A stretch of 64,000 nucleotides of DNA from Vreelandella arcis (GTDB taxonomy: Bacteria; Pseudomonadota; Gammaproteobacteria; Pseudomonadales; Halomonadaceae). Under the pieces are notes generated by a model. It saw only the letters and a program-made list of their open reading frames with translations, made no database searches and had not been told where the DNA came from. Where the stretch lies: assembly GCF_900103865.1 (NCBI RefSeq), contig NZ_FNII01000007.1, forward strand, positions 124,001-188,000. The letters are read 5' to 3'. The position numbers were made by a program, and so were the translations under genes. Every line of letters starts with the position of its first letter. Positions within the stretch are counted from its first letter, which is position 1. Below are positions 1 through 9,263 of the stretch, in pieces.

Positions 1-8
1 CCTGTCAG

Positions 9-38
9 TTGACTTCCTTTGGCCTGCCGCGTTATTAA
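9..38 (+). promoter_or_regulatory. Candidate sigma-70 promoter for ybaK
   Basis: A TTGACT hexamer at 9-14 is followed after 18 bases by TATTAA at 33-38. This gives 5/6 and 4/6 matches to the -35 and -10 consensus and would start transcription about 50 bases before the ybaK start. The call is by eye only. Confidence 0.35.
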
Positions 39-96
39 GCTTAGCAGCCAGTAAACTGCTTTCCAGACCACAGGCCGTTAACCAAGAGATTTTTCC

Positions 97-564
97 ATGA
101 CACCGGCGATTAATAGCGCAAAACGCGCGGGCATTGTTTATCACATACACGAATACTCTCACGATGCGGCAGCCGACTCCTATGGTCTGGAAGCGGCGGA
201 AAAGCTGGGTGTGGCCGCTGCTCAGGTATTTAAAACGCTGGTGGTGAAACTCGATGGACAACAGCTGGCAGTCGGCATGGTGCCGGTGGATAAGCAGTTA
301 GGTTTAAAGCAAATCGCCAAAGCGGCGGGGGCCAAGAAAGCTGCCATGGCCGTGCCGGCCGAGGTCGAGCGTGCCACTGGGTATGTGTTGGGCGGTGTTA
401 GCCCGCTGGGGCAAAAAAAGCGCCTGCCGGGCTTTCTTGATGCCTCGGCTGAAAGCTTTGCTACGCTGTATGTCAGCGCAGGTCGGCGCGGGCTTGAAAT
501 TGAGCTATCGCCGAAGGATCTACTCGTGCTTAGTCAGGCGCAACTGGCCCCCATCGCAGTATGA
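97..564 (+). CDS. ybaK: YbaK/EbsC-family Cys-tRNA(Pro)/Cys-tRNA(Cys) deacylase
   Basis: A 155-residue protein of the usual family length with the single YbaK/ProX-type editing domain. Members hydrolyse cysteine wrongly attached to tRNA(Pro), acting in trans beside prolyl-tRNA synthetase in the cytoplasm. The conserved lysine needed for editing is at residue 46 in the segment QVFKTLVVK. The GGVSPLGQKKRLP segment near residues 99-111 is typical of the family. The ATG follows an AGAG purine stretch and lies about 50 bases after a candidate promoter. The gene ends 93 bases before the dbpA start and may be co-transcribed with it. Confidence 0.93.
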   Translation: MTPAINSAKRAGIVYHIHEYSHDAAADSYGLEAAEKLGVAAAQVFKTLVVKLDGQQLAVGMVPVDKQLGLKQIAKAAGAKKAAMAVPAEVERATGYVLGGVSPLGQKKRLPGFLDASAESFATLYVSAGRRGLEIELSPKDLLVLSQAQLAPIAV

Positions 565-657
565 CAACAGCGCGTGATGAAGCACTTTCTGGTATGGTGC
601 GCAGCATTAAGGCCGCTCATGCTTAGTCGGGCATATTCGCCCCTTCAGGAATTTTTT

Positions 658-2055
658 GTGTCAGACACTTCTTTTGCATCCCTGGCGCTGCCCAGCGCAC
701 TCGCCAGCAATCTAGACTCTCTTGGTTATCACCAGATGACGCCGGTTCAGGCGCAAAGCCTACCGCCGATGCTGGCAGGCCGCGACGTATTGGCACAGGC
801 CAAAACCGGCTCGGGTAAAACGGCCGCTTTTGGCTTGGCGTTGCTGGCTGGGCTACGCATTGAGGCCTTTGCGGTTCAGGGGTTGGTGTTGTGCCCAACG
901 CGGGAATTGGCCGATCAAGTCGCCGAGGAGCTGCGTCGTCTGGCCCGGGCCATGCCGAATGTGAAAATTCTCACGCTGTGTGGCGGGGCGCCGCTGGGGC
1001 CGCAGCTGTCATCCCTGGATCACGGCGCGCACCTTGTGGTGGGCACCCCGGGGCGTATTGAGGAGCACCTACGCAAAGGCTCGCTGACGCTGGGCTCGCT
1101 TACCACCCTGGTGCTGGATGAAGCCGACCGCATGCTGGATATGGGCTTTCAGGCGACCATTGATGCAATCATTGCCGAGACTCCGGCGGATCGCCAAACG
1201 CTGTTGTTTAGCGCAACATTCCCTGAGGAACAATCCTCAGGCGACCTAGCGGCGATGACGCGTGGCATCATGCACGAGCCGGTGACGGTAAAAGTCGCTG
1301 AGGTTCACGATGCCAGCACCATCGCGCAGCATTTCTATAGCGTGGCGGATGAAGCGTCGCGTTTTGCAGCGCTCAAGCAACTGTTATTGATTAACCGACC
1401 GACCACCAGCGTGGTGTTTTGTAACACCAAGCGGGAAACTCAGGCGGTAGCGGATCGGCTGGTGGATGCTGGTTTCAGCGCCGTGGCGCTCAATGGCGAT
1501 TTAGAGCAGAAAGACCGCGACCGCATTCTGGTTCTGTTTGCCAACCGCAGCGCCTCGATCTTAGTGGCCACCGATGTGGCGGCCCGAGGCTTGGATATCG
1601 CCCAGTTAGATGCTGTTTTTAATTACCAGATCGCCCGAGAGCTGGATGTCCACGTGCACCGCGTTGGCCGTACCGGGCGAGCCGGGGCGAGCGGCATTGC
1701 CTGCACCCTGGTCTCGCCGCAGGAAACCTATCGCCTTGAACGGTTATCCGACGTGCTGGGTGAAACTCTGACGACCGAGCCGTTACCCAAGGCGTCTAAC
1801 GCGGCACCGTTTGAACCGCCCATGGCCACGCTGCAACTGGCCGGCGGCAAAAAAGACAAGCTACGGCCAGGTGATATTCTCGGTGCGCTGACCAGCGAAG
1901 GCGGCGTGCAGGGGGATCAAGTCGGTAAAATCAACGTGTTGGCGCGAAGCGCTTACGTGGCGGTTGCGCGCGATGTGGTTCAACAGGCTCAGACCAAGCT
2001 TGAGCATGATAAATTAAAGGGGCGAGCCTTCCGTGTTCGCCGCATTCGCCATTAA
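658..2055 (+). CDS. dbpA: DbpA-type ATP-dependent DEAD-box RNA helicase
   Basis: A 465-residue DEAD-box helicase. The sequence shows the Q-motif region (MTPVQAQSLP), Walker A AKTGSGKT, VLDEADRMLD (motif II), LFSATFP (motif III) and HRVGRTGRAG (motif VI). The last 75 or so residues match the small C-terminal RNA-binding domain by which DbpA recognises hairpin 92 of 23S rRNA during 50S assembly. The frame is open back to 574, but I chose the GTG at 658. AGGA lies 7 bases upstream of it, and the product then begins SDTSFASLALP, matching the usual DbpA N-terminus. Assignment to DbpA rather than another DEAD-box subfamily rests on the C-terminal domain and overall length. Confidence 0.92.
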   Translation: MSDTSFASLALPSALASNLDSLGYHQMTPVQAQSLPPMLAGRDVLAQAKTGSGKTAAFGLALLAGLRIEAFAVQGLVLCPTRELADQVAEELRRLARAMPNVKILTLCGGAPLGPQLSSLDHGAHLVVGTPGRIEEHLRKGSLTLGSLTTLVLDEADRMLDMGFQATIDAIIAETPADRQTLLFSATFPEEQSSGDLAAMTRGIMHEPVTVKVAEVHDASTIAQHFYSVADEASRFAALKQLLLINRPTTSVVFCNTKRETQAVADRLVDAGFSAVALNGDLEQKDRDRILVLFANRSASILVATDVAARGLDIAQLDAVFNYQIARELDVHVHRVGRTGRAGASGIACTLVSPQETYRLERLSDVLGETLTTEPLPKASNAAPFEPPMATLQLAGGKKDKLRPGDILGALTSEGGVQGDQVGKINVLARSAYVAVARDVVQQAQTKLEHDKLKGRAFRVRRIRH

Positions 2056-2091
2056 GCGAGCATGATTAACGAGGAGCCAACGCAGCGATCC

Positions 2092-2970
2092 ATGAAAATC
2101 CCTAAACGATTACAGCCCTTGGTCGATGACGGCATGATCGACGAAGTACTGATGCAGTTAATGAGCGGCAAGGAAGCACAGGTATACGTGGTGCGTTGCG
2201 GTGATGAGGAACGCTGCGCCAAAGTTTTCAAAGAGGCCAAACAACGTAGTTTTAAGCAGGCTGTGCAATACCAGGAAGGGCGCAAGGAACGTAACACCCG
2301 CCGCGCCAGGGCGATGGCCAAGAAAACCCGCTATGGTCAAAAAGAGCAGGAGCAGGCGTGGCTAAATGCCGAAGTCGATGCGCTTTATCGTCTTGCCTCA
2401 GCAGGCGTGCGCGTGCCCGAGCCCCACGGCTTTGTGGATGGCGTATTGCTGATGGAGATGATCAGCGACGCTGAGGGCAACGTGGCGCCGCGCTTGGACG
2501 AAGTAAAGCTCACGCCGGAGCAAGCCGAAACCTACTTCGCCAAAATCATCCAAGACGTGGTGCGTATGCTCTGCGCGGGTTTGATCCACGGTGATTTGTC
2601 GGAATTTAACGTGCTTGTCGATGCCTCCGGCCCGGTGATTATTGATTTACCCCAGGCCGTTGACGCCGCTGGCAATAACAGTGCAGCGGCAATGCTTTAC
2701 CGCGATGTCGATAACATGCGCGACTATTTTGGTAAGTTCGCGCCAGCGCTTCTCGATACCCACTACGGCAAAGAAATGTGGGCGCTATACGAATCCGGCG
2801 AGCTGCATCCGGATAGCCAACTGACCGGCCACTTCAACTTTGATACCCATATTGCTGACGTTGATGAGCTCATGGAAGTGATCGACGACGCCAAAGAGGA
2901 AGAGGCCGATCGACTGGAGCGCATGCGTGATGATGAGGAGGATTATCCAGAACCGCCCCAGCCCTACTGA
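2092..2970 (+). CDS. RIO1-like serine/threonine protein kinase (PA4780 type)
   Basis: A 292-residue RIO-fold kinase closely resembling the Pseudomonas PA4780 family. The flexible nucleotide-binding loop is at MSGKEAQVYVV and the ATP-binding lysine at about residue 44. The catalytic loop HGDLSEFN is at 166-173, and the metal-binding DLPQ follows with its Asp at 185. The C-terminus is strongly acidic. I prefer the ATG at 2092 because the protein then begins MKIPKRLQPL like its relatives. An in-frame ATG at 2062 would add ten residues, and the GAGGAG at 2071 is too far from 2092 for a good ribosome site, so the start is uncertain. It begins 36 bases after dbpA. The cellular substrate is unknown. 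Confidence 0.88.
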   Translation: MKIPKRLQPLVDDGMIDEVLMQLMSGKEAQVYVVRCGDEERCAKVFKEAKQRSFKQAVQYQEGRKERNTRRARAMAKKTRYGQKEQEQAWLNAEVDALYRLASAGVRVPEPHGFVDGVLLMEMISDAEGNVAPRLDEVKLTPEQAETYFAKIIQDVVRMLCAGLIHGDLSEFNVLVDASGPVIIDLPQAVDAAGNNSAAAMLYRDVDNMRDYFGKFAPALLDTHYGKEMWALYESGELHPDSQLTGHFNFDTHIADVDELMEVIDDAKEEEADRLERMRDDEEDYPEPPQPY

Positions 2971-3020
2971 CGTTCGTCGCCAGCGCCACCCTCGGCCCAC
3001 AAGTAACGTAAGGAACTTTC

Positions 3021-4910
3021 ATGCTTTCGCGTATGCTCACGCCTTTATTTCGTTACTTTGAAACGCGGGTAAACCCTTACCCCGAGGGCGACGTTACGAC
3101 GCCGCCCCAGGGGCTTCCGCCGTTTATCTGGCATTTCTCGCGGCCTGTTTGGCCCCTGTTGCTGCTGATGTCGCTGTTTACCGGCCTGGTGTCCGCCGCC
3201 GAGGTGGTGTTTTTTAGCTACATGGGCGAGCTGGTGGACTGGCTAGGCAACGTCGAGCGGGCGAATTTCTGGGCCGAAAACGGCCCTTGGCTGGCCGGGG
3301 TAGGCGTGATGGTGCTGATTGGCCTGCCTCTGCTGGTATTGCTGCAGTCGCTGGTGACCCACCAGAGTATCTTCGGCAATTATCCGATGATTGGCCGCTG
3401 GCTATCGCACCGGCATATGCTCAGCCAGAGTCTGGCGTTTTATCAGGACGAGTTTGCCGGGCGGGTGTCGCAGAAGGTCATGCAGACCGCGCTGGCGATT
3501 CGTGAAACCGTCACCAAGGTGATGGATCTGCTGGTTTACGCGGTGGTGTATTTTACCGGCGCGGCGATTTTGCTGGGCCGTGCCGACCCTTGGCTGCTGC
3601 TGCCATTGGGGATCTGGCTGGCGGGCTATCTGGCGATTATGCGCTTTTTCGTGCCACGCCTGCGCGATGTCTCCATGGCCCAGGCGGATGCCCGGGCGCA
3701 GATGACCGGGCGCGTGGTGGATAGTTACAGCAATATCCAGACCATCAAGCTGTTTGCCGATACCCTGCGCGAACAGGACTACGCCAAGGACGCCATGGAA
3801 GGCTTTATGGGCACCGTGCATCGCCAAATGCGGCTAGTCACGATCATGAGCGTGTGCCTGACGCTGCTCAACACCGCGCTGCTGGTGGGCACCGCGGGCA
3901 TGGCGATCAGTGCCTGGTACGTCGACGCCATTTCGTTGGGCGTGCTGGCTATTGCCATCGCGCTGGTGATGCGCATTCGCTTCATGTCCGACTGGATCTT
4001 GTGGGAGGTCGCCGGGCTGTTTGAAAACATCGGCACGGTACAGGATGGTATGAATACCATTGCCCAGGAGCCCACGATACGCGATGCGCCCAACGCCAAC
4101 GCCTTGAATGTCCCTCGTGGTGCCATTGCGTTCGAGTCGTTGCGCTTTGGCTATGCTCAAGCCAAAGGCGAAAACAAAACCGTGTTTGATGGCTTGAGTT
4201 TGAACATCGCGTCGGGCGAGAAAATCGGTCTGATCGGCCGATCGGGGGCGGGCAAGTCGACCCTTGCGAATCTGCTACTGCGTTTCTACGACGTGCAGGG
4301 CGGGCGCATTCTCATCGATGGGCAGAACATCGCTGATGTCACCCAAACCTCGCTGCGCCATCAAATCGGCATGGTGACCCAGGACACCTCGCTACTCCAC
4401 CGCTCGCTGCGCGATAACATTCGCTACGGCAGCCCCCACGCCAACGATGACGATGTCTGGGAGGCGGTGTGCCGCGCCCACGCGGACAGCTTCATTAACG
4501 ATTTGGTCGACCCCAAGGGACGGCGCGGGTTGGATGCCCACGTGGGCGAGCGCGGCGTGAAGCTTTCCGGTGGCCAACGTCAGCGCATTGCTATTGCCCG
4601 GGTACTGCTCAAAAACGCGCCGATTTTGGTGCTGGACGAGGCCACCTCGGCACTGGATTCCGAAGTGGAAGCCGCCATCCAGGAGCAACTTGATACCTTG
4701 ATGCAAGGCAAGACGGTGATTGCCATTGCCCACCGGCTGTCGACCATCGCCATGCTGGATCGACTGATCGTGGTGGATGAAGGGCAAATCGTGGAGAGCG
4801 GCACCCACGCCGAACTTTTGGCGCACGACGGTATTTACGCGCGCCTCTGGCGTCGCCAGTCGGGTGGATTTATTGGCCTTGATGTCGGTGCTGATCGCCC
4901 CAACGATTAA
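3021..4910 (+). CDS. ABC exporter, fused permease and ATPase (MsbA/MDR-like half transporter)
   Basis: A 629-residue half-transporter with an N-terminal membrane domain and a C-terminal nucleotide-binding domain. About six hydrophobic segments lie between residues 40 and 345. The ATPase motifs are complete: Walker A GRSGAGKS at 406-413, the LSGGQ signature at 515-519, Walker B ILVLDE at 535-540, and the switch histidine in AIAHRLS. Such proteins work as homodimers that export lipids, peptides or drugs across the inner membrane. The substrate cannot be read from sequence. AAGGAA lies just before the ATG. The gene is followed after 31 bases by an MDR oxidoreductase on the same strand. Confidence 0.9.
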   Translation: MLSRMLTPLFRYFETRVNPYPEGDVTTPPQGLPPFIWHFSRPVWPLLLLMSLFTGLVSAAEVVFFSYMGELVDWLGNVERANFWAENGPWLAGVGVMVLIGLPLLVLLQSLVTHQSIFGNYPMIGRWLSHRHMLSQSLAFYQDEFAGRVSQKVMQTALAIRETVTKVMDLLVYAVVYFTGAAILLGRADPWLLLPLGIWLAGYLAIMRFFVPRLRDVSMAQADARAQMTGRVVDSYSNIQTIKLFADTLREQDYAKDAMEGFMGTVHRQMRLVTIMSVCLTLLNTALLVGTAGMAISAWYVDAISLGVLAIAIALVMRIRFMSDWILWEVAGLFENIGTVQDGMNTIAQEPTIRDAPNANALNVPRGAIAFESLRFGYAQAKGENKTVFDGLSLNIASGEKIGLIGRSGAGKSTLANLLLRFYDVQGGRILIDGQNIADVTQTSLRHQIGMVTQDTSLLHRSLRDNIRYGSPHANDDDVWEAVCRAHADSFINDLVDPKGRRGLDAHVGERGVKLSGGQRQRIAIARVLLKNAPILVLDEATSALDSEVEAAIQEQLDTLMQGKTVIAIAHRLSTIAMLDRLIVVDEGQIVESGTHAELLAHDGIYARLWRRQSGGFIGLDVGADRPND

Positions 4911-4941
4911 TGTAACGATCATTCCACCCAAAGAGGTTTTC

Positions 4942-5949
4942 ATGCAGGCGATTCAACTAAAAGCACCAGGCGGTCTCGATAACTTAACCGTTGTAGACCA
5001 AGCTGCACCCGGCGAACCGGGGGCAGGCCAAATTCGTGTGCGCTTGCACGCCAGCTCGCTGAATTTTCATGACTATGCCGTGGTGGCGGGGATGATTCCC
5101 ACTGAAGACGGCCGTATTCCCATGTCGGATGGCGCGGGCGTTGTCGAAGCCGTGGGCGAGGGCGTGACGGAATTCGCTGTTGGCGACCCAGTAGTGTCGA
5201 CGTTCTTTCCCGGCTGGCTGGAAGGCCCGGCGCGCGTCGGTGATTTCACGACCACCCCCGGCGATGGTGTGGATGGCTATGCGCGCGAGCAAGTCATCGC
5301 GCCTGCCCAGGCGTTTACCTACCAGCCGGCGGGTTACAGCCACGCGGAGTCGGCCACGCTGACCACCGCCGGGCTGACCGCCTGGCGTGCGCTGGTGGTT
5401 GACGGCGGCTTGAAAGCCGGCGATACCGTGTTGGTGCTGGGTACCGGCGGCGTGTCCATTTTTGCGCTGCAGTTTGCCAAGATGATGGGCGCGCGGGTGA
5501 TTGCCACGTCGTCCTCTAATGAAAAACTGACGCGCTTGCGTGAGCTAGGGGCGGAGCACACCATTAACTACAAAGAGACGCCCGAGTGGGGCAAAGCCGT
5601 TCAAGCGCTGACCGAAGGCGAAGGCGTCGATCATGTTATCGAAGTGGGCGGCCCCGGCACGCTGCCGCAGTCTATCGATGCGGTCAAAATTGGCGGTCAT
5701 ATCGCGCTGATTGGCGTATTGACCGGGCGAGAAGGCGAGATCCCCACCGCCAAGCTGATGGCCAAGCAGGCCACGCTTAAAGGCTTGATCGTCGGCAGCC
5801 GTCGCGACCAAATCGAAATGACGCGGGCCCTCGAGGCTACCGGCACGCGGCCGATCATCGACCGAGAATTCGCGCTGTCCGAGATTGCCGATGCCTTCCG
5901 CCACCAGGAAGCCGGCAAGCACTTCGGCAAGATTTGCCTGACGTTCTAA
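4942..5949 (+). CDS. NAD(P)-dependent MDR oxidoreductase, zinc-free quinone-reductase type
   Basis: A 335-residue medium-chain dehydrogenase/reductase. An N-terminal GroES-like catalytic domain is followed by a Rossmann domain with GTGGVS at 167-172. The usual catalytic zinc ligands are not visible: the position that normally reads GHE reads SDGAG, so the enzyme is probably zinc-independent like quinone or enoyl reductases. AGAGG lies 5 bases before the chosen ATG. An in-frame start at 4777 would overlap the ABC gene and is rejected. The substrate is unknown. A stem-loop terminator follows, so this gene closes the preceding run of plus-strand genes. Confidence 0.85.
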   Translation: MQAIQLKAPGGLDNLTVVDQAAPGEPGAGQIRVRLHASSLNFHDYAVVAGMIPTEDGRIPMSDGAGVVEAVGEGVTEFAVGDPVVSTFFPGWLEGPARVGDFTTTPGDGVDGYAREQVIAPAQAFTYQPAGYSHAESATLTTAGLTAWRALVVDGGLKAGDTVLVLGTGGVSIFALQFAKMMGARVIATSSSNEKLTRLRELGAEHTINYKETPEWGKAVQALTEGEGVDHVIEVGGPGTLPQSIDAVKIGGHIALIGVLTGREGEIPTAKLMAKQATLKGLIVGSRRDQIEMTRALEATGTRPIIDREFALSEIADAFRHQEAGKHFGKICLTF

Positions 5950-5986
5950 CGACGCCGTCGTTTAAACGCATTTGGGTGAACAGGAA

Positions 5987-6019
5987 CGGCCATTCGCATA
6001 GGATGGCCGCTCTTTTATT
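5987..6019 (+). terminator. Intrinsic terminator after the MDR oxidoreductase gene
   Basis: CGGCCAT at 5987-5993 pairs with ATGGCCG at 6003-6009 around a nine-base loop. It is followed by CTCTTTTATTT, a T-rich tail expected for Rho-independent termination on the plus strand. Confidence 0.7.
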
Positions 6020-6139
6020 TGCCAATGTCACCGTGACACGATGGCGTTAGAGCTACTCTAGATTATAACGTCGGCTAGTCCCGAGTGATTGCGTCAGGCA
6101 TGCTAATCTTAATCTATTTAATTATTTTCGAGGCGGTAT

Positions 6140-7321
6140 ATGGCGCAGCGCTCTACGAAAGCCGATTTATCGCCATGGGACGTCGTGGCGCTTGAAACGT
6201 TTTGTACGCCCGAACGCACCCAATCTAGCCAGTGGCGGCGTAGTTGGCGCGCGGCAACTAGTTGGATGGGGGGCAAAGGGGCGTCCGAACGCCAGGCAAA
6301 GCAAGAGCACGAACTCCGCGCTTTACCCGAGGTGAAGCTGGCCCATTGGGCCCCTGAGATCGACTGGTCGCCTGCCGCTAGCGCTCTGGGCGAGATATTA
6401 GAGTGCCATGAGGAGGCCCCGGTGGTGCTGTTTATCTCACCACCTCACGGTGGCCACAGGGAAGTGGTGAGTCAATGGGCGGAGCACCAAGGGGTTGATT
6501 GCCTGCCGGCCCCTACCGTTGGCGAGCTTGCCGAGGGAAGCCTTGAATGGGTGGAGTGCTTAGCTCTTCAGCACCGCTGGGCAGTCCCCGCTCTGGAGCG
6601 GCATTTTTTACGTAACACGCAAGGATTGCAGGGCGTACGTGAGTTGTTAGAACGCGCCTTAAGCAGCCGTTTGGGGCAAGGGGTTATAGGTTGCGACAGC
6701 TGGACTTATGCGTACCTGAAGCACGCGGTTGGCTTGGAAGGCGTGCCGGTATTTGTCCTTCAGGCGTTGGAAGGTGAGCAGTTAGCGCACTATTTTGCTC
6801 ATTTGCCCAAAGGGGGCGATTGCCCCACGGTATACAGCACCCGTACGGGTAAAAAGATTCTTTCTAACGGCGGCGAAAACCAACAAAAGGACGTCCATAA
6901 AGAGCTCCAGCGTCTGGCGGCGCATTGCCGAGGACATTTGGGCATTGCCTGGCACTACTGGCGGGAACGTCTGCGCGAGCCGACTGAAAGCGACGCCGCC
7001 GATCGTTCTTCAGAGCGTTCTCAAGCATCGCCTGAATCGCTGTGGCTGCTTGACGTATTGGCGGAGGCAGAACTACCCGAAGATACCGGGGATGTGGCAA
7101 CGCTGCTGCTGCATACGCTGCTGATCCATGGGGGGCTTGAGGATCATGCGCTGGATCTTGTGCTGCCGTTTTCAAACCATGAAGCGCTAAACGCGCGGTT
7201 ATCGCTGGCTCGCCAGGGAATTCTTAGCTGTCATCAACAGCGTTGGCAGGTGGCCCCGTTGAGCTACGCCAGCGTGCGCCAGTTGCTGGAATCACGACAC
7301 TACCTTGTCGACCCACTTTAG
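6140..7321 (+). CDS. Uncharacterised protein with a degenerate P-loop, linked to MscS
   Basis: A 393-residue protein I do not recognise as a named family. The segment LFISPPHGGHREVV at about 97-110 sits after a hydrophobic strand and looks like a Walker A loop whose GKT has become GHR. A later strand, GVIGCDSWTYAYLK at 181-194, resembles the second core strand of AAA/STAND-type ATPases. The C-terminal 75 residues could form a winged helix. No signal peptide or membrane helix is seen, and residues 280-300 are charged and probably disordered. GAGGCGG precedes the ATG. The gene ends 8 bases before the MscS channel gene, so the two form one transcription unit and may work together. The ATPase-like reading is inference. 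Confidence 0.6.
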   Translation: MAQRSTKADLSPWDVVALETFCTPERTQSSQWRRSWRAATSWMGGKGASERQAKQEHELRALPEVKLAHWAPEIDWSPAASALGEILECHEEAPVVLFISPPHGGHREVVSQWAEHQGVDCLPAPTVGELAEGSLEWVECLALQHRWAVPALERHFLRNTQGLQGVRELLERALSSRLGQGVIGCDSWTYAYLKHAVGLEGVPVFVLQALEGEQLAHYFAHLPKGGDCPTVYSTRTGKKILSNGGENQQKDVHKELQRLAAHCRGHLGIAWHYWRERLREPTESDAADRSSERSQASPESLWLLDVLAEAELPEDTGDVATLLLHTLLIHGGLEDHALDLVLPFSNHEALNARLSLARQGILSCHQQRWQVAPLSYASVRQLLESRHYLVDPL

Positions 7322-7329
7322 GTACGCCT

Positions 7330-8157
7330 ATGGACGAGCAAATGCAGTACGCCAAGTTGTTTAACGATATCGACAGCCAAGCGCTGATTACCCTTGGAGT
7401 GATTCTGGCAAGTACCATCTTATTGACGTTTGCCAGCCAGCATATGCTTACCTGGCTAGCCAATCGGCTTCATGGCCCCATTCGCTTTAGGGTGTTTGCG
7501 CTGGTGCCGCTCACGCGACTAGTGATTTTGATTACCGCGCTGGCGATTGCCGTGCCTATCGTTATTGAGCCTTCGCTGCGCAACATGGTAACGCTGCTTG
7601 GCGCGATTGGTCTGGCGATAGGCTTTGCCCTGAAAGAGTACGTTAGCAGCCTGATTGCAGGGGTGGTCTCGGCGGTTGAACTGCCCTATCGGCCGGGGGA
7701 TTGGGTCAAGATTGACGACACCTATGGCGAAGTAAAGCATGTGGGGATGCGTACGGTCAGCGTTCAAACGCCGGATGATGACCTGGTGGCGGTTCCTCAT
7801 CTTAAACTGTGGGATACCGCGATCTATAATGCCAACAATGGTGGGGTCAGCCTGCAATGTGTGGCCAGCTTCTATCTGCAGCCTGAACATGAGGCGGGCT
7901 GGGTGCGCAAAGCTTTGCGCGACGTAGCCCTGACCAGTGCCTACCTGAAATTTGATAAGCCGATCATCGTCATAGCGGAAGAGAAGCCTTGGGGTACCCA
8001 TTACCGTATTCGCGCGTACCCGGTTGATCCGCGTCAGCAGTTTCTGTTCATCACCGACCTCACGGTGCGCGGCAAGCAGGTGTTAAGCGCGGCGGGCGTC
8101 ATGCCCGCGCTGCTGCCTCCCGATGCGGCGCTGGATTCACAGGGTACAGCAGGTTAA
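7330..8157 (+). CDS. Small MscS-family mechanosensitive ion channel
   Basis: A 275-residue membrane protein with hydrophobic helices near residues 15-35 and 55-85. A glycine/alanine-rich pore-lining helix follows (LGAIGLAIGFALKEYVSSLIAGV), then the MscS beta domain (PYRPGDWVKIDDTYGEVKHVGMRTV). MscS proteins release solutes under membrane tension during osmotic downshock, a need that fits a halotolerant host. The frame is open from 7243 inside the upstream gene. I chose the ATG at 7330 because it follows the upstream stop by 8 bases and gives a sensible membrane N-terminus. It is coupled to the uncharacterised gene at 6140. Confidence 0.85.
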   Translation: MDEQMQYAKLFNDIDSQALITLGVILASTILLTFASQHMLTWLANRLHGPIRFRVFALVPLTRLVILITALAIAVPIVIEPSLRNMVTLLGAIGLAIGFALKEYVSSLIAGVVSAVELPYRPGDWVKIDDTYGEVKHVGMRTVSVQTPDDDLVAVPHLKLWDTAIYNANNGGVSLQCVASFYLQPEHEAGWVRKALRDVALTSAYLKFDKPIIVIAEEKPWGTHYRIRAYPVDPRQQFLFITDLTVRGKQVLSAAGVMPALLPPDAALDSQGTAG

Positions 8158-8336
8158 TGGCCGCAAATACCGACGCTCTATATTATTTGGGGCGTGGAAT
8201 ACCCCTGCCAACCGTAAATAAAGCGTTTTCTGTCGCTGTGTTTGCATAAGACCAAGGGCAATGAACGATTCAGCATGGCGATCGATAGGCTGCTGACACT
8301 GCCCCAGGCACTATTAGCATTGCGCGCGGCGCTGCG

Positions 8337-9071
8337 TTATTGCTCGCTTTCGGCAGGCAGCTCAGCGCTGTGGTAGACGTTTTGCACGTCGTCCAGGTCA
8401 TTCAGCATGTTGAGCAGTTTTTCGAACATCGCCACGTCATCGCCTTCAACCGGTGTGGTGGTTTGTGGCAGAAACTGAATTTCGTCGGCCTCGAAGTCGA
8501 CCTCGCCGAAGGTGTCCAGCAACGCCTGCTTGGCTTTGGCGTAGTCGGTGTGTGGCGCAAACACGGTGATGCGGCTGTCTTCCTGCTCGATGTCGGTGAC
8601 GTCGACATCCGCTTCCATTAGCGCTTCCAGTACGGCTTCCTCGTCGCTTCCGGCAAACGAGAAAATCGCGCAGTGGTCAAACATATGGCTAACGCTGCCA
8701 GGAGTGCCGATTTTGCTCTTGGTCTTGGTGAAGCAACCGCGGACATCGCCAAAGGTGCGGTTCGGATTGTCAGTTAAGCACTCGACAATCACCATCGCAT
8801 TGCCGGGGCCGAAGCCTTCGTAGCGTGCCGCTGAAAAGTCTTCGCCACCGGCGCCGCTGGCTTTATCCAGCGCCTTGTCGATGACGTGAGAAGGCACTTG
8901 GTCTTTTTTGGCACGCTCCATCAGGCCGCGCAATGCTAGGTTGCTGTTGGGGTCGGTGCCGCCTGACTTGGCGCAAACGTAAATCTCGCGACCATACTTA
9001 CTGTAGACTTTCGTCTTCGCATCGGCCGTTTTGGCCATGGATTCTTTACGGTTCTGAAAAGCCCTACCCAT
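8337..9071 (-). CDS. YebC/PmpR-family DNA-binding transcriptional regulator or translation factor
   Basis: A 244-residue protein beginning [15 protein letters not shown], the typical start of the YebC/PmpR/TACO1 superfamily. It runs through the conserved [20 protein letters not shown] and YEGFGPGN segments. Members are described both as DNA-binding regulators and as factors that help ribosomes through proline-rich stretches. The variant here, with a threonine/lysine insertion at the N-terminus, is closer to the YeeN-like branch than to RuvC-linked YebC. AGGA lies 7 bases before the chosen ATG. The frame is open back to 9152 but lacks support there. The gene stands alone and converges with the MscS gene. 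Confidence 0.9.
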   Translation of the reverse strand: MGRAFQNRKESMAKTADAKTKVYSKYGREIYVCAKSGGTDPNSNLALRGLMERAKKDQVPSHVIDKALDKASGAGGEDFSAARYEGFGPGNAMVIVECLTDNPNRTFGDVRGCFTKTKSKIGTPGSVSHMFDHCAIFSFAGSDEEAVLEALMEADVDVTDIEQEDSRITVFAPHTDYAKAKQALLDTFGEVDFEADEIQFLPQTTTPVEGDDVAMFEKLLNMLNDLDDVQNVYHSAELPAESEQ

Positions 9072-9263
9072 GTTGACGTCCTGTAATTTGCCGTTGCCCC
9101 AGCTGATCAGGGGCATTATCAAAAGGCCAAAGTTTACCCAACAGCGTACCATGCTAACAGCGTTATTTGCGCTTGCCAGACGTCGCGTTAGTTGGTTTGG
9201 CGTACACTGGGTTGCTGATTATTGTCGATGTCTAGGGCATTAGGGACGATCAAGGAGGAAGCA

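Noticed and set aside
574..657. N-terminal extension of DbpA from the ATG at 574
   Set aside because: The extra 28 residues do not resemble the family, and a GTG with AGGA at good spacing at 658 gives the expected N-terminus.
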